Source: Mrakia gelida
Taxonomy: Eukaryota; Basidiomycota; Tremellomycetes; Cystofilobasidiales; Mrakiaceae
Length of the DNA stretch: 64,000 nucleotides
Direction of reading: 5' to 3'
Assembly: GCA_024345305.1 (NCBI GenBank)
Contig: BRON01000013.1
Span: 434,001-498,000 of the forward strand
Under the pieces are notes generated by a model. That model saw nothing but the letters and a program-made list of their open reading frames with translations. It was not told where the DNA came from and made no database searches. Numbering within the stretch: the first letter of the stretch is position 1; each line of letters starts with the position of its first letter. The translations under genes were made by a program, and so were the position numbers. Shown in pieces: positions 11,564-29,281 of the stretch.

Positions 11564-14500
11564 CTAAAGCCCAACGACCAACCACCCCAAACTCAACACC
11601 ACAGCACTCCACGCTACCCACCCACTCCCCATCCTCAGCACCGACTCCCCACTCGAAGTATTCGACTCTCCTCCTTTACTCGTGCTTCCTCCCACAACAG
11701 TCCCAAGTCCACCTCGTCCGTTGCTCGTCTCGAGAGCGGCGTCAGCGACGGTGGCGGATCCTTGACCTTGGGCGTCGTAGGTGGTTGGGAAAGTGGTGAT
11801 TCCTGTGCCAGTTGAGTCGGCTGGTTGGGTGGCTGAGGAAAACGAACGAGAAAGAGAGGAGGAGGAAGGGGGGAGGCGGAGTGAGGGAGTCAGTTTCGCG
11901 CGTTCGAAGTTCGTTCGTTCGTCGCGTCGACCTGTTCGAGTTTTGATTCGAGTGTTGAGAGGACTCACCAAGCACAACACCAGAACTAGCGTCTAAAGCC
12001 TCCTTGGTCAAGAACACCAGCGCGAGGGAAGGGGCGTAGATCTTGATGGTGCAGGTGAGAGCGGTCGTGTCGCAAGGGACGGTGACGGTGTCGACGTCTC
12101 CTGAGAGGATTCCATCGGAGGAGTGAGCTCCTCCAGGAGCGGCGGTTTGACCTGCCCAGCGGATCTGGAGAAACGAACCGAAGTAAAGGGGAGGGACGAG
12201 AAGAAGGAGGGAGTCAGCGAGACGAACGAGAAACGAGGGGAGGGAAGATGGAGAAGAAGGAAAGAAAATGCGAGTGCGCGACTCACATCGTACATCTCCA
12301 ACGTCGAGTTAGCTCTCAGGTACCTCACGTAGACCTCCGTGGGAGTGGTCTTGGTCGTTCCATCGGTGATTCCTCCAATCGAGATGACCGCGTCGTAGTC
12401 GGAGACGCCTATGTTCGAGACAAAGTTGATGAAGACGAGTTTGGAGGGGACGTTGTTCTCGTAGATGGCTGGTTGAGGGGAAGGTGAGCCAGTGGAGATG
12501 CGAGAGAGCGGGGGAAGCAGCGAAAAGGGAGGGAAGGGGAAGATGGAGAGAGAGAGGAACGAGACGAAAGGGAAGTGGGAGCGAGTCAGTCGTGCGACGC
12601 GAGGGAAGTAGGGATCGAGTCAGGACGGAATGCAGGGAAGAGATGAGACTCACCATAAGCAGGAAAGTTGTTGTTGACGAGCTGTTCAGTCGAAGCGACG
12701 GTGGTATCGTAGGCAGGCTGAAGAAAGGCGAGCGAAGCGAACGAGCGCGGCGGCGGAGAAAAATAATTTGAATCAGTACGCTGTTCTTTCGACCGAACGC
12801 AGAAGTCGCCCAGCCCTCGAACTCAAGCGAAAGACACGAAGGTACGCAAAAGGGCAAGCTGGCGAAGACTCACCGAGATATCCACAACCTGACTCGTGTT
12901 GGTACTTCCGAACACCTCAGCCATCACGAGCGTCGTGTAGTAGGTAGGTCCGACGGTCCAGTGCGAGGTTGCGGAGAGGTTGGTTTGGACGGCGGTGAAG
13001 GGCTGTGAACCGATTGAGATCAAATCGAAGGGAAGGAGCGAGGTCGGTCAGCGACGAGGCAGACGCGTTCGTTCGTTCGTTCGAAAGGGAGGCGAGGAGC
13101 GGACGAACGTTGTAGTAAGCGTTCCTTCCTCCGACGTGAAGGTAGGCGGAGGTGAAGTTGATGGAGGCGAGGGTGAGGGACCTGTTCGAAGAGCGATGAA
13201 GGTCAATTGAGAGTTTTGGGAGGGAAAGAGGAAGGAGAGGAAGGGAGAACGAAGGATGAGCGAGACTCACCAATCGAGCGTCCTGATTGGAACGAAAACG
13301 GAGCGACGAAGAGACGGTCAGCCTTCTACGAACACAAGGAAGAAAGAGGAGAGGATGTGATCTCACCAAAGAGCAGAGATGAACGCATCCGAAAGTCCAG
13401 CGTATCCCGAGCAGGAAGCTGGTTCGTTCGAACAAAAACGAACCGAACCGAAACGCGTCAGTTTCGCGTCTCCTCCTCTTCGTCCCTCCCTCGAACGGGG
13501 AGTCGACTGACCAGTGTTCGTCTCAGCCATGGTAACCTCGAGTCCTCTCTGGATCGCCATGTTGTTGTACACCTGGTAGTTGAGCAGCCCTCCGATGGTG
13601 CTCGTCGCGAGAGCGTGGGAGTGGTACTCGGCCAAGACGAGGTCCCCCTCTCCGGCGTTGTTCTCGCAGTTGTCGTGAGGGTAGCTGCAAGAAAACGAGG
13701 GAAGGGTGAGTTTGGGAGGTGGGGAAGAGAGGGATGAGGAAGGAAAGGGGAACGAACTGCTGCCAGCTCAAAGCCTTCATCTCGTTCGCGAAGGTGTCGA
13801 GGATCGTCAGGTTCGCGAGCATGTCGCTTGGGTACCAGCTGCAAGGACAAACCAAGCGAGCGAGGGAGTCAGATCGTGGTCCGACGCAACGAGAGGGAGG
13901 GGGAGAGAGGGTACGAACTTGCAACAAATGTTCGGCAAGTACCAATTCTTCGACTGAGGAAGCTCAGGATCTGCGACCGTTACGTCCGTAAAGAACTCCT
14001 GCAACTCGGACTGCCAGTCGTTGAAAGTGTATCCCAAAGGTCGTCGTCGATCGTCGTACCTACAAACATCGAAAGCAAAAAGCGACGACGAGGGTCAGCA
14101 AAAACGAGGACGGAAACTCGGACGCGTCGTCGACTCACAAATCAGGCTCGTTCGCGATCTATTCAAACCCAGCACGACAAGAGTCAGCTTCGAGCTCAAC
14201 AGCGGAAGTGGGAGAGAGAGTGGGGGTTTTACTGACCTGCAACCCCATCAAATTATCCCCCAAATACTCCTCCACGAACTGAGCCACCTCGAAAGGGTTC
14301 GCCCAGTTCTCCACCGTGTTGTTCACGAACGCGATCCCAAACATCCATTCCGTGTTGACGAGGGCTGAGATGTTCGCCATAGCGTAGACCCTGTACCGCC
14401 AACCCACCAAAACGAACCCAAACGTGGTGAGCTCTCGTCTTGGCTGGCACAAATCACGTCCGCCGTCGTCGATTTAGGTTTCGCGACGGAGAACAAGGAG

Positions 14501-15542
14501 GGACGGTGTGAGGGTGCTCACATATCCCTAGTGTAGAGCACGTTGGGCGTGTTGGTAGGGTTGACGGAGTCTTTTAAGTCTTCTTTTTGGAGGAAGGATC
14601 TGTCGTTCCAGCAGAGAGAGAAAGGAGGGGAGAAAGAGGTGAGCATGACGGAGAGACGGAGCTCGAGGGGGGCCAATCGAGCTCGCACCGACCCAAAGAA
14701 AAAGGAGGAGAGAAGCAGAGCTCACGTCGTAGCTTTCCCATCAGCTCGAGCTGGGAGACCTCCTGCGTCGTACATGTAGGAACCTAGCCCAGCCAAGCGC
14801 AAAGTCTCGGTCAGCGAGAGCTAAAACGAACAAAGGGAGGAGCTGCGAGAGCGCAAGAGGAGGGAGGAACGAGAAAGTCCGAGCTCAACTCACCCTCCTG
14901 AGAATTCCCTCCCACTCGTACCCTCGCTCCAGACTGGGTTCTCGATCTGAGGTTCTGAAGGAAGTTGAGGAACGGAGCTCTGATTTCATTCGAGTAGGGT
15001 CCCACTGCAGCAAGAACACGGCCCCAGCAAAAGAGTCAGCTTCGAGAGAGAGAGAGGGAGCTCGCCCGAGGCAAAGGCCCTCGCGTGCCTTTCGTTTTCT
15101 TCCTCGACCTTTCCCCCCTCTCCTCCTCCTCCTTCTCGTCTCTAGAACGGCGTTCGATTTACTCACAAACCTGATTCGCGACACTCATCTCTACACTGTA
15201 CCCCAACCAGTTCCCCTTCATCTGCACACTAAGCAGCTTGTTCCCTCTCAGCGGATCGACCAACGCATCCGCGCTCTCCCAAACGTTCCAGGTATACGTC
15301 GTAGGCAGGTCCGCCGCGAACGGAGGCATCGTGAGCGTACTGAGCACGCTCGTGGGGGAAGAGACGGCAGCTTGGGTTGTGGCTGTTGCTGTGGCAGCTG
15401 CTGAGAGGACGATTTGGTCAGGGAGGGTCGTGTAGAGCTCGAAGCGTTTCGCCAGAGGAGGAGCTGGGGAGGAGGCGAGCGAGGGGAGGGGGGAGAGAGA
15501 GAGAAGGAGGAGGAGAAGGGAGGGGGGGAGGGAGGAGAGCAT
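11564..15542 (-). CDS. GPI-anchored glycoside hydrolase family 79 (beta-glucuronidase-like)
   Basis: Secreted retaining glycosidase predicted to act on uronic-acid glycans at the cell surface. Seventeen exons (15542-15167, 15004-14894, 14783-14726, 14599-14522, 14390-14237, 14158-14139, 14059-13919, 13838-13758, 13684-13512, 13418-13367, 13282-13271, 13181-13109, 13002-12874, 12717-12654, 12468-12287, 12164-11969, 11832-11564) sum to 2169 nt (722 aa), all phases consistent. A leucine-rich signal peptide (residues 1 to about 25) leads into GH79 motifs: MKGNWLGYSVEMS, RVRVGGNSQE, and MANISALVNTEWMFG. The acid/base lies in IANEPDLY and the nucleophile in MAETNTASCSGYAGLSD. A beta-sandwich C-terminal domain follows. 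The end has a Ser/Gly-rich stretch and a hydrophobic tail (WSAVVLSLGWLVVGL), typical of a GPI signal. Substrate within GH79 cannot be told. Confidence 0.9.
14139..14158 (-). other. 20-nt microexon carrying the GH79 acid/base glutamate
   Basis: Flanked by acceptor TTTGAATAG and donor GTGAGT on the minus strand. It encodes IANEPDL with the final Leu codon split across the next junction. Both flanking junction phases (0 in, 2 out) require it, and the NEP motif is the family acid/base. Confidence 0.8.
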
Positions 15543-16194
15543 GGTGGGCTTGCTCTGAGGAAGGGCCTGAGAAGGGAAAGGAAAGGAAGGGAGAAGGAAG
15601 GGAGGGGGCTGTCGAGGTGAGGAGGGAGGGAGGAAAGGAACAAGCTCAGCAGAGATCGAGCGAGGGCGGAGACTGAGAGCGAAAGGGTCCCGCAGAGAGG
15701 CCTCCTCCTTTTCTTTTGCTCCTCCTCTTTTTTCATGGTCGAGGCTCTTGAACTGCAGCAGCACAAGCGAACACAAAACTCTTGTGATAGCGATGCATGA
15801 AAAAGAGAGCCTCCCTAGCAAAAGCCCCGGGAGAAAAGAGGGAGGGAGAGGAGGGAGAGAGGCTGGAGGATCTGCAGTCGCTCTCTCGCAGTGTTTGGCT
15901 TGGGAGGCTCTCTCTCGGAGGGACGAATACTGTTTCTTTTCGTCCCGCTCTCTCCCGCATCGGTATATACATCTCACGTCTCTGATATAGAGGTCTTCCT
16001 TTCGCTACTGATCTCGCTGAAGCCCACCTCGCCGCACTCGCTCTCTCCTTTCCGTTTCGTTTTCTCTCGTCGCGTCGTCATCCCCTCCCCTGCTCGTCGT
16101 TTCAAAGTCCAAAATCATTCTTCGCCCCCCTCCTCGAGGGAGAGGGGGGTTTCCTTCCTTCACACAGTACGTAAAAAAGAACTAAAGAGTGCGT
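15543..16194. other. Intergenic, GH79 5' region and cyclophilin 3' region
   Basis: 652 bp between the GH79 start and the cyclophilin stop, both genes on the minus strand. It contains the GH79 promoter and 5' UTR, with purine/pyrimidine-rich tracts and a TATATA-like stretch at about 15963-15968. No ORF with good codon use or splice support. Confidence 0.5.
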
Positions 16195-18198
<2,004 letters not shown>

Positions 18199-19204
18199 TT
18201 TGAGTGTTTGAAAGCTACAGATCAAGAGATAAAAAGGTGAAAAGAGCGAGTCAGTATGGATGGCATGCTTCTCGGCTCGCTCAGGATGTACTCACGAGTT
18301 AAAAGGGTGGGTAGAAGGGAGGGGAGGTGGTGGGTGAAGGGAAGGAAGGGCCAACGCTCCCTCGAAAGTTGAAGACCTTTTCAGAGAGCGGCGGTGACGA
18401 GGACCCTTCGTTCTTCGACCTTCTTTCTGCTTCCATCTTTCACCCTCTCGCTCAATTTTCTTCAGCTGACTCGAGTCGCCAATCTACTTTTGATCTCACT
18501 TTGCCAGAAAATCCAGATGGGGAAAAGAAATCGGGGCGGAAGGCGAAGGGAGCGAGCAGCGCGACGAGTTCGATCTCCCTTCCTTCCGTGCTCTCCCTCC
18601 CTCGCCTTCCTCCTTGCATTGTGCTTCATAGTCGAGCTGATATCCCGAAGATCACTTCTACAGAGCTTCATCACTTCTACAGAGCTTCATCACTTCTGCT
18701 AGGCGAAGTGTTCTCAAAGCAACCCGGAGCCAAGACCAAGGCTCTCATCGACGTGCCTGATTCTCTCCCCCTCCTTCCCTCTCCCTTCTCTTCGTCGTGA
18801 GGAGACGGCTTCGTGACCCGACGGCCCGAGTTTCATGCATTTCCTTCACTCGAAACAAGTACCGGTCTCTCTCCTTCTCTCCTCCCAACCACCACACACC
18901 CTCCCTCCTTCTCTCTCTCACTTCCCTGTCTGTTTCTTCCCCCTCGTTCGCAGGCTCGACACCCTCCCTTCACCCTTCCCTTCCTTTACATAGACTCTGG
19001 TAGTCTCTCCAGTGAGTCTCTCGTTCTTCCGCTCCCTCTTGCTCGGGAAGGTTGCTCTCCTCTCCTCGCTCGCTCGCTCCCGCTGACCCAACATCTCTTC
19101 TTCCCTTCCCTCTTCTCCTTCTCTGCCCTCCTAGACTCTGTAATCCATCCCAAATCTACGACCACTCGCTTCAACCCAACTCACACCCACTCCCTCTCAA
19201 AAAA
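18199..19204. other. Long intergenic between divergent cyclophilin and secreted-protein genes
   Basis: About 1 kb holding the promoters of the cyclophilin gene (minus) and the secreted protein gene (plus). A plus-strand open frame at 18327-18800 has poor composition and no domain, so I do not call it. A 19-bp tandem repeat lies at 18651-18698. Confidence 0.5.
18651..18698 (+). repeat. 19-bp tandem repeat, two full copies plus a partial third
   Basis: The unit ATCACTTCTACAGAGCTTC occurs at 18651-18669 and 18670-18688, then ATCACTTCT restarts at 18689. Each unit contains a CTACAG 3'-splice-site-like hexamer. Confidence 0.85.
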
Positions 19205-21792
19205 ATGCTCGTCAACTCCTTCGTCCTCCTCGCTCTCCTCCCTCTCGTTCCCGTCTTCGCCAATCCCATCCCTGCTCTCTCCCACCGCTCTCCCAGCAAG
19301 AAGGCTCTGTCGCTCGGAAGGAGGACTTGGGGACTCGTCGCTAGAACAGGAGGAGAGGTGAACCCTCCCGGTGGCGAGCAGGAGGAGCCTGGAGGTGAGT
19401 TGAGCTCGTTCCCCTTCGCCGAGAGCGCGACGAGGTCTTCACGAGCCGATGCTCACTCCTCTTTTCGGTTCTTTTCGTTATTAGCTGCTATTCAGGAAGA
19501 GCAACAGTTGGATCCTCTTCTTGACCCTGCTGCTGAGCCTGGTACGTTCAGCATCGTTCGCTCTTGTCTCCCTTCTAGTCGACTGATCGTCGTCGAGAGT
19601 TGTTTGGTTGGCTTCGTTCGACGCTGACTCTCCCTCTCGCCTCGTTTTTTCCCTTCAGCCGCTGTCGAGGAGAAGCAAGAGGACCCTGTTCTCGATCCTG
19701 GTACGTATCAGCTTCTTCCCTTCTTCGTCTGGTTCGTCTCGGATCGCTCAAACGAGAACTGACGACGCGACCTTTCTGTTCGTTTCACTCCGTCTCCAGC
19801 TGCTCAACCCGACGCCGAGGTCGAAGTCGCGAAGGAGGAAGTCCCTCCTCCCCCTGCTGCTGAAGGAGAAGGTACGTTCCTCGGTTCATTCAGGACGTCG
19901 TTTGTCGAGGGAGAACGAATCGCGCGAACCGACCACGTCGTTCCCTTATCATTTCTCGTCTGCAGTCGCTCCTCCTCCCGTCGCCAACGAAACCGCCATC
20001 ATCGAGCCTCCCGCTGCCCTCGGAAACGAAACCGTCGTCGAACCTCCCGCTCTCGCCAACGAAACCCTCGTCGCCGACCCAGCTCTCCTCGCCAACGAAA
20101 CCGCCATCGCTCTCGAGCCCAACGCGACCGAGATCGCTGAGCCTCCCGCTCTCGCCGCCAACGAAACGGAAGTCGCTGCTCCTCCTCCTCCTCCCCACGA
20201 GGTCGCCGTCGAAACCCAGGTCGTCGACGAGGCTCTCGCTCCTGCTGAGGAGACTGAACTCGCTGCTCCTCCCCCCGCCGCCCACGAGACTACTGCTGCT
20301 GCTGAGGCTCACCCTACTCCTCCTCCTGCCGAGAAGGAGAAGGGGAAGAAGGGGAAGGGTGGAAAGGGAGGCCAGGGAAAGGGGAAGGGGAAGGAGGGGA
20401 AGAAGAACGGGAAGGATTCGTCGTCTCGTCCTCGCTCTTCACCCTCGAACTCGAGCTGACTCTCCATTTCTTTTGTTCTTCTCGGTCCCCACAGAAGTGG
20501 TTACCGGTTCGCATCGATCCCTCTCTCCTCCTTCTTCGGTTGGGTCATTTGATCAACTCTGCTGACTTTCGTTTCGTTCCCGTCGCGTCCAGTCATCAAG
20601 GTCGTCACTGTCTACGCTCCTCCTGGAGGTTAGTCCCTCTCCTCTCTCCCCTCGTTTGGTTCCCCCTCCCATCTGAGCTGACCTGCTATCTCTCAACAGC
20701 CACCGCCACCATCGATCTCGCTGACTGCCCTCCCGTCGTCGCGACTGGTTCGTCTTTCTCCGATTCAACCGTCTCGCCCTTCGACTGATTCCTTCCTCTC
20801 TTCCCTTTCTCCAGAGACCCACACCGTCACCGAGACTGAGACTGTCGTCGCCGAGGCTACTGCTACTGCTGCCGCTGAGGCAGGTTCGTCGAGTTCCGTC
20901 TCGCTTGTTTCCGTTCGTTTGGGTGAACTTTGAGATACGAGCTGACTTTTCTACTCTTTTCGCTTTGCGCAGGCGTTGAGCACACCCTCGCTACTACCGC
21001 TACCGAGGAGGCTGCCGCTCTCGAGACCGATACTGCTGGTGAGTCTCGATTTGTTCGACGTTGAGCTTCTCGACGCGTCGAAGCTGACTTTCCTCTTGTT
21101 TCCTTCCGCTCGCAGTCGCACACGAGACCGCCACTGCCGAGGCTGAGGCTGAGGTTGCTCACCCTACTGCTGCTGCGGAGACTGCTACTGCAGGTGAGTC
21201 AAAGATCCTCTTCGCGCTGCGTTCGAACGCGACGTCAACTGATCCACTTCTTCCCTCTTCACCTCAGCCGAACCCGAGCTCGCCATCGCCACTGCTGCCG
21301 AGAACCCTCATGGCGACTTCACTATTCCGCTTCGTTTCTGGAAGAGAGAGAGTCCCCCAGCTGACGTTCTGTTCTCGTTCGTTCCTCAGCGGCTGCCACG
21401 CCCGCCGCTCGTTCGTCTCCTCCTCCCCCTTTCATTCCATTTCGACGATTCTCTGAACACTCTCATCCCTTTGTTCTGCTGTCCAGACGTCGCCACCGAG
21501 ACCGCGGAAGCTGCCGTTGCAGAGGAGTCCGGTAAGTCGGTCGGCTTCCCTCTCGAGCCCCTCCTCGTTCGTCCTTCGCTGATCTCGCTCTTTCCTTCGT
21601 CTTTCCCGTCCTAGCTCCCGCCAAAGAAGAGTTCGCAGCTACCGCTGCCGCTGAGGAGAACGCTCATCCCGGTGGGTCTTTCGGCTTCGCTCGTTCGTTT
21701 CTCTCGAGACGCGTCGAGCTGACCTCTCTTCGCTTTCCTCCTCTTCTCCTCCAGCCGCCACCCCCAGCCCCGTCGTCGAGGCAGCTCACTAG
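19205..21792 (+). CDS. Secreted Ala/Pro/Glu-rich protein with repeated N-glycosylation sequons
   Basis: No family recognised. The start at 19205 (context AAAAATG) gives a clear signal peptide, MLVNSFVLLALLPLVPVFA, then a basic stretch. After that the protein is low complexity: short exons encode DPxAEP/AAVEEKQEDP-type segments, followed by a large exon (about 19966-20409) with six N-x-T or N-x-S type sequons, mostly NET, at irregular 10-20 residue spacing. Next comes a KGKGGKGG basic block, then VVTVYAPPGATATIDL, and many small exons of Ala/Glu/Thr repeats (ATETAEAAVAEE). It ends VVEAAH at TAG 21790-21792. At least a dozen introns of 60-110 bp interrupt it, each with GTGAGT or GTACGT and a CTGAC branch. 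No C-terminal hydrophobic tail, so probably secreted or wall-associated rather than GPI-anchored. Several small exon boundaries are approximate. Confidence 0.7.
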
Positions 21793-22181
21793 AGCCTGAT
21801 TCCATTCCTCGCCACCGGTCTCTGTATCCTTACTCTCTCTCTCTACGTACTTCAGCTAGCGATTTATCCATGGACGCTCGATCTCTCTCTCTTCATCTCT
21901 CCCTTCTCTTCGCGAGCAAGAGGAAAAACTTCGCCTCTTGAACGAAAGTCTTCTCTCTCTTCCTCTCCATCTCCATCGCCTTCCTCCTCTCTCCTCCTCA
22001 GGAAAACCTTCTCTCATTCAGAACTCTCCTCGCCATCGTTGATTAACTTTTTAAAAAACGACGTGCGAAAAGGAAAAGTCGACCTCCTCTCCTCCCTTCT
22101 CTTCTCCTTCAACCCATCTTCAACCCCAGCACTCCCCTCCCTCTTTCTTACCCACCCTTCCCCTCTACACCTCTTACCAAA
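21793..22181. other. Intergenic, NAC alpha promoter
   Basis: 389 bp with CT-rich sequence immediately before the ATG at 22182, as is typical of highly expressed fungal genes. No ORF or RNA gene is supported. Confidence 0.5.
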
Positions 22182-23616
22182 ATGGCTTCCATTGAAGAAC
22201 TTTCCCTTTCTGACAAGGAGGACGCCGTCGTTGAGACTGGAGAGCTCGCTTCCGTTCAGGTTCGTTTCCTTCTTTCATCTGGAGCTGGATGGGTTGCTGC
22301 TTCTGCCGTGGGAGGAGGAGAGCTTGGGGAAGGGGGTTCGGGAGATGAGAGGGTGTTGAGGAAGGCCTGGGAATGAAGCGCTGGTACTAGGGAGCTGTTG
22401 GTCGGGAGGACTGAGAGGAAGAGCTCAGCAGGAAGAGATGGTCGAGAGACGAAGGGACCTCGCTGTCGAGACAGCTCTCCCTCTCCCTCTACGGCTTCCT
22501 CTCTCAGCTTTGGACCTCAACCTGGCTCGAGGGCGAGCTCCTTTCTTCCACACCTCCAAAACAACCACATTCACACTTCGATAGCGAAACAAACACCCCC
22601 AAACGAAGGAATCCAAAGCTGACCTCTTCCTTCTCCTTCCTTCCCTTCCCTTCTCTCTCTCCCTCCCCTTCCTCTTCCTCAACCAGTCCCGATCTGAGCG
22701 AAAGGCCCGAAAGGCCCTCACCGGACTCGGCCTCAAGAAGGTCGCTGGTATCAACCGAGTCACCATCCGTCGTCCTAAGAACGTGAGTTCATCCTTCTCC
22801 CTCGCTCAGGTCTCTCGCTCGAAACGAAGCTCACCTTCTTCTGGTTTCGTTTCGTCTCGCAGATGCTCTTCGTCGTTTCCAACCCCGAGGTTTACAAGTC
22901 CGCTTCGTCCGATATCTACATCGTTTACGGAGAGGCTAAGGTCCGCCCTTCTTCCTTCCATTCGAATCGTTGAAGTCGTTTCGCGAGCGGTTGAGCTGAC
23001 CTCTTCGTCTCGTTCTTCCCCAGTCCGAGGATCAGTCCCAGCAGGCTCAGATGAGCGCCGGACAGCAGCTCCAGAACGCCACCGGAGGTGCCGCCGAGGA
23101 GGAGGATGATGATGACGAGTGAGTACCTCTCTCCCTCCATCCATCCGTCTACCTCTGCACGCGTCGCTCGACTTCTCGTCTCGTCCCGACTCTTCGAACC
23201 TAACGCACGTCCCTTCCCCATTCCTTTTTTCCTTCAGTCTCCCCGAGCTCGAGGGTGTTACCGGAGGTGACGACGACGAGCCTCCGGCGCTCGTTGGATC
23301 CCAGGGTGAGGAGCCTGACGAGAAGGACGTTGAGATCCTGATCGCTCAGACCTCCGTCTCGAGGGAGAAGGCCGTCGCTGCGTTGAAGGAGTCCAAGGGA
23401 GATCTGATCTCTGGTGAGTAACTCTTTTCCTCTTTCACCGCCACTGCTCAAGAACTATCGCGTCGTGAGGAGGTCAGAGCGTCGCGTCGAAGGAGAGGAC
23501 GTGGAAAAGAAAGTAACCGAGGGCTGACCATCCGCGTTCTTCCGCCTCCCCTTCCCTTCTTTCTTTTCTTCGGCTTTGTTGGAACTACAGCTATCATGGC
23601 CGCCACCTCTGCTTAA
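22182..23616 (+). CDS. EGD2: Nascent polypeptide-associated complex subunit alpha
   Basis: Ribosome-associated chaperone that shields nascent chains together with NAC beta. Exons 22182-22259, 22687-22782, 22863-22940, 23024-23118, 23238-23413 and 23591-23616 give 549 nt (182 aa) in consistent phase. The NAC domain is clear: [41 protein letters not shown] and YIVYGEAK. An acidic linker (EEEDDDDD) leads to a C-terminal UBA domain ([31 protein letters not shown]). Intron 1 is long for this window (427 bp) and sits near the start codon, as is common in translation-factor genes. Intron 3 has the unusual donor GTCCGC. Confidence 0.95.
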
Positions 23617-24661
23617 AGTTTAGAAGCTTTGTTGCGTGTCCCAGTAATTGTTATGCGTTTTTCGTACGAGGAGTCAGGGGAGGAAGAGAAAGAGCGACTC
23701 GTCGCGAGCGAGGGCTGAAAAACGATGGAGCTTGTAGATCTCGCTACGGGCGAGGAAATCCGACTCCGACTTGTTGATCTTCGACTGAAGGCTTGCTCGG
23801 GTGTTAGAGTCGTAGCTGTTGAGTGCCGGAGAAAATTACCAGCACGGAAGAGGCAGTAGAAGGGAACGGACGAAGAGCGGGCGAGGGAGACACAAACCAG
23901 AACGACACCGAATTTCTCTTCGCTTTTTCGATGCAAAGGATTGCGACTTTCGAGCATTCGCGACCAGGATCTGAAAGCTCCGTATCTCGGCTACTCGATA
24001 TCATTTCATTGTAGGCAGGTAACGAAAAACAGAGGCAGAGGGAGCGACGGGAAAAGGGACCCGAACGGGTGAAGGTCCGAAACTGGCCTTCTGCAAGCCA
24101 ACCAGAGGGCTTTCTTTTCACTCGTTCTGAGCCTCGCTCTTCTCCCCTTCAACCACCACTTCCTCCTCCCCTCCCCCCCTTCCACTGTGAGTGTTCAGTC
24201 ACTCTTGCTCTCCTCGCTCGTATCCCCTCGCTTCACTCGTGACGTGCACTCGGGACCCTCAGCTGGAAGAAGAAGGAGGAGAGGAAGATGGAGCGGAAAG
24301 AGTCGAGCTGGCTATCTCGCTCAACTCGAGTCCTTCGCTCTTTCTCGAGTTGTTGTTTCCATCCCCGACCCGAGCTCCTGTTCTCGCTCTCGCCAGCTCA
24401 GGAGACTCGGGAGCTTCTCTTCTCCATCGCTGAGAAGCTCGTTTCTCAGTGGTATCCCTACTACCCTCCCTCTTCGCCAACACATGCCTCGAGTTCCGCG
24501 TCCTCCCTCCCTTTGTCGAATCACGGAAGGCTAATAATCCTTCCTTTCCTTCTCCCTTCTACCAAATCTCTTCCTCACCTTCCCCACCATTCGACTCTCC
24601 TCTACCTCCTCGTCCAACTCTCAAACTCGTATCTCTACTGGAACTCCCGCTCTCGCCACAG
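23617..24661. other. Intergenic, aconitase 5' region
   Basis: About 1 kb between the NAC alpha stop and the aconitase start. A GTGAGT near 24187 and CT-rich stretches leave room for a 5' UTR intron of the aconitase transcript, but I cannot place its acceptor. ORFs here on both strands have no domain or splice support. Confidence 0.45.
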
Positions 24662-28591
<3,930 letters not shown>

Positions 28592-29281
28592 CGCCCCCCT
28601 CCCGCGTTTTAGGCTTTCGTTTTGGGTCCTTCTTTTTTCGTTCTCTTCGCTTCCATCTCTCTTTCCCCTAGCATGTTCTCTCTCTACCTCTCGCTGCTTC
28701 GCTATCTTCGACCGATACCTCTTCTTTTTCTTCCTCTCTCTCCACCTTTTTTTGTGTTCGTCGTCGCCACACCTATTCTGTAGTAAGCTTCGCGCCTTTA
28801 ACGAGATCTTGACGTCGTTTTGGTTCTCATACACTGTCGGAACGAGAGAGACCCGGGGGAGATGGGAACGGGAGACAAGAGGAGGAAAGGGGACGAGACG
28901 GAGGTCGCGGTAGAGGAGTCGCGTTCGTCGGATCTTCTTCGACCTCGTTCAGTTCGTCCTCTTGTTTGTGGGGTCTGTGGCAGTGTATCTCTGACTGAGA
29001 GGCACGTAAGGAGACCGAGCGCAAGACAGTCTCGATACAAGATGAGAAAGTAAACGAAGAACCTCGTCGACGAACGCGAAGGCGCGCGACGACGGTGTCG
29101 CGAGTGTTCGTTCTCGACCTCCCCGCCCCCCCTCCCCTTCGACACAGATCGTCCAGTGAGCGAGTCCAGCTGTGGTTCCAAGACGAGGAGTACGGATAAG
29201 TCAGCTCGCGAGTTTCGAGTGGATGGAGAGCAGAGGAGAGAGCGGGAGCTGACGACTTTCGAGTCGCGTCCGTCGACTAGT
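28592..29281. other. Intergenic, aconitase 3' region
   Basis: 690 bp with T-rich 3' UTR-like sequence just after the aconitase stop. No coding exon is supported. Confidence 0.5.

Noticed and set aside
18327..18800. Possible small gene upstream of the secreted protein
   Set aside because: No domain, poor codon pattern, no splice signals, and it overlaps a tandem repeat and likely promoter.
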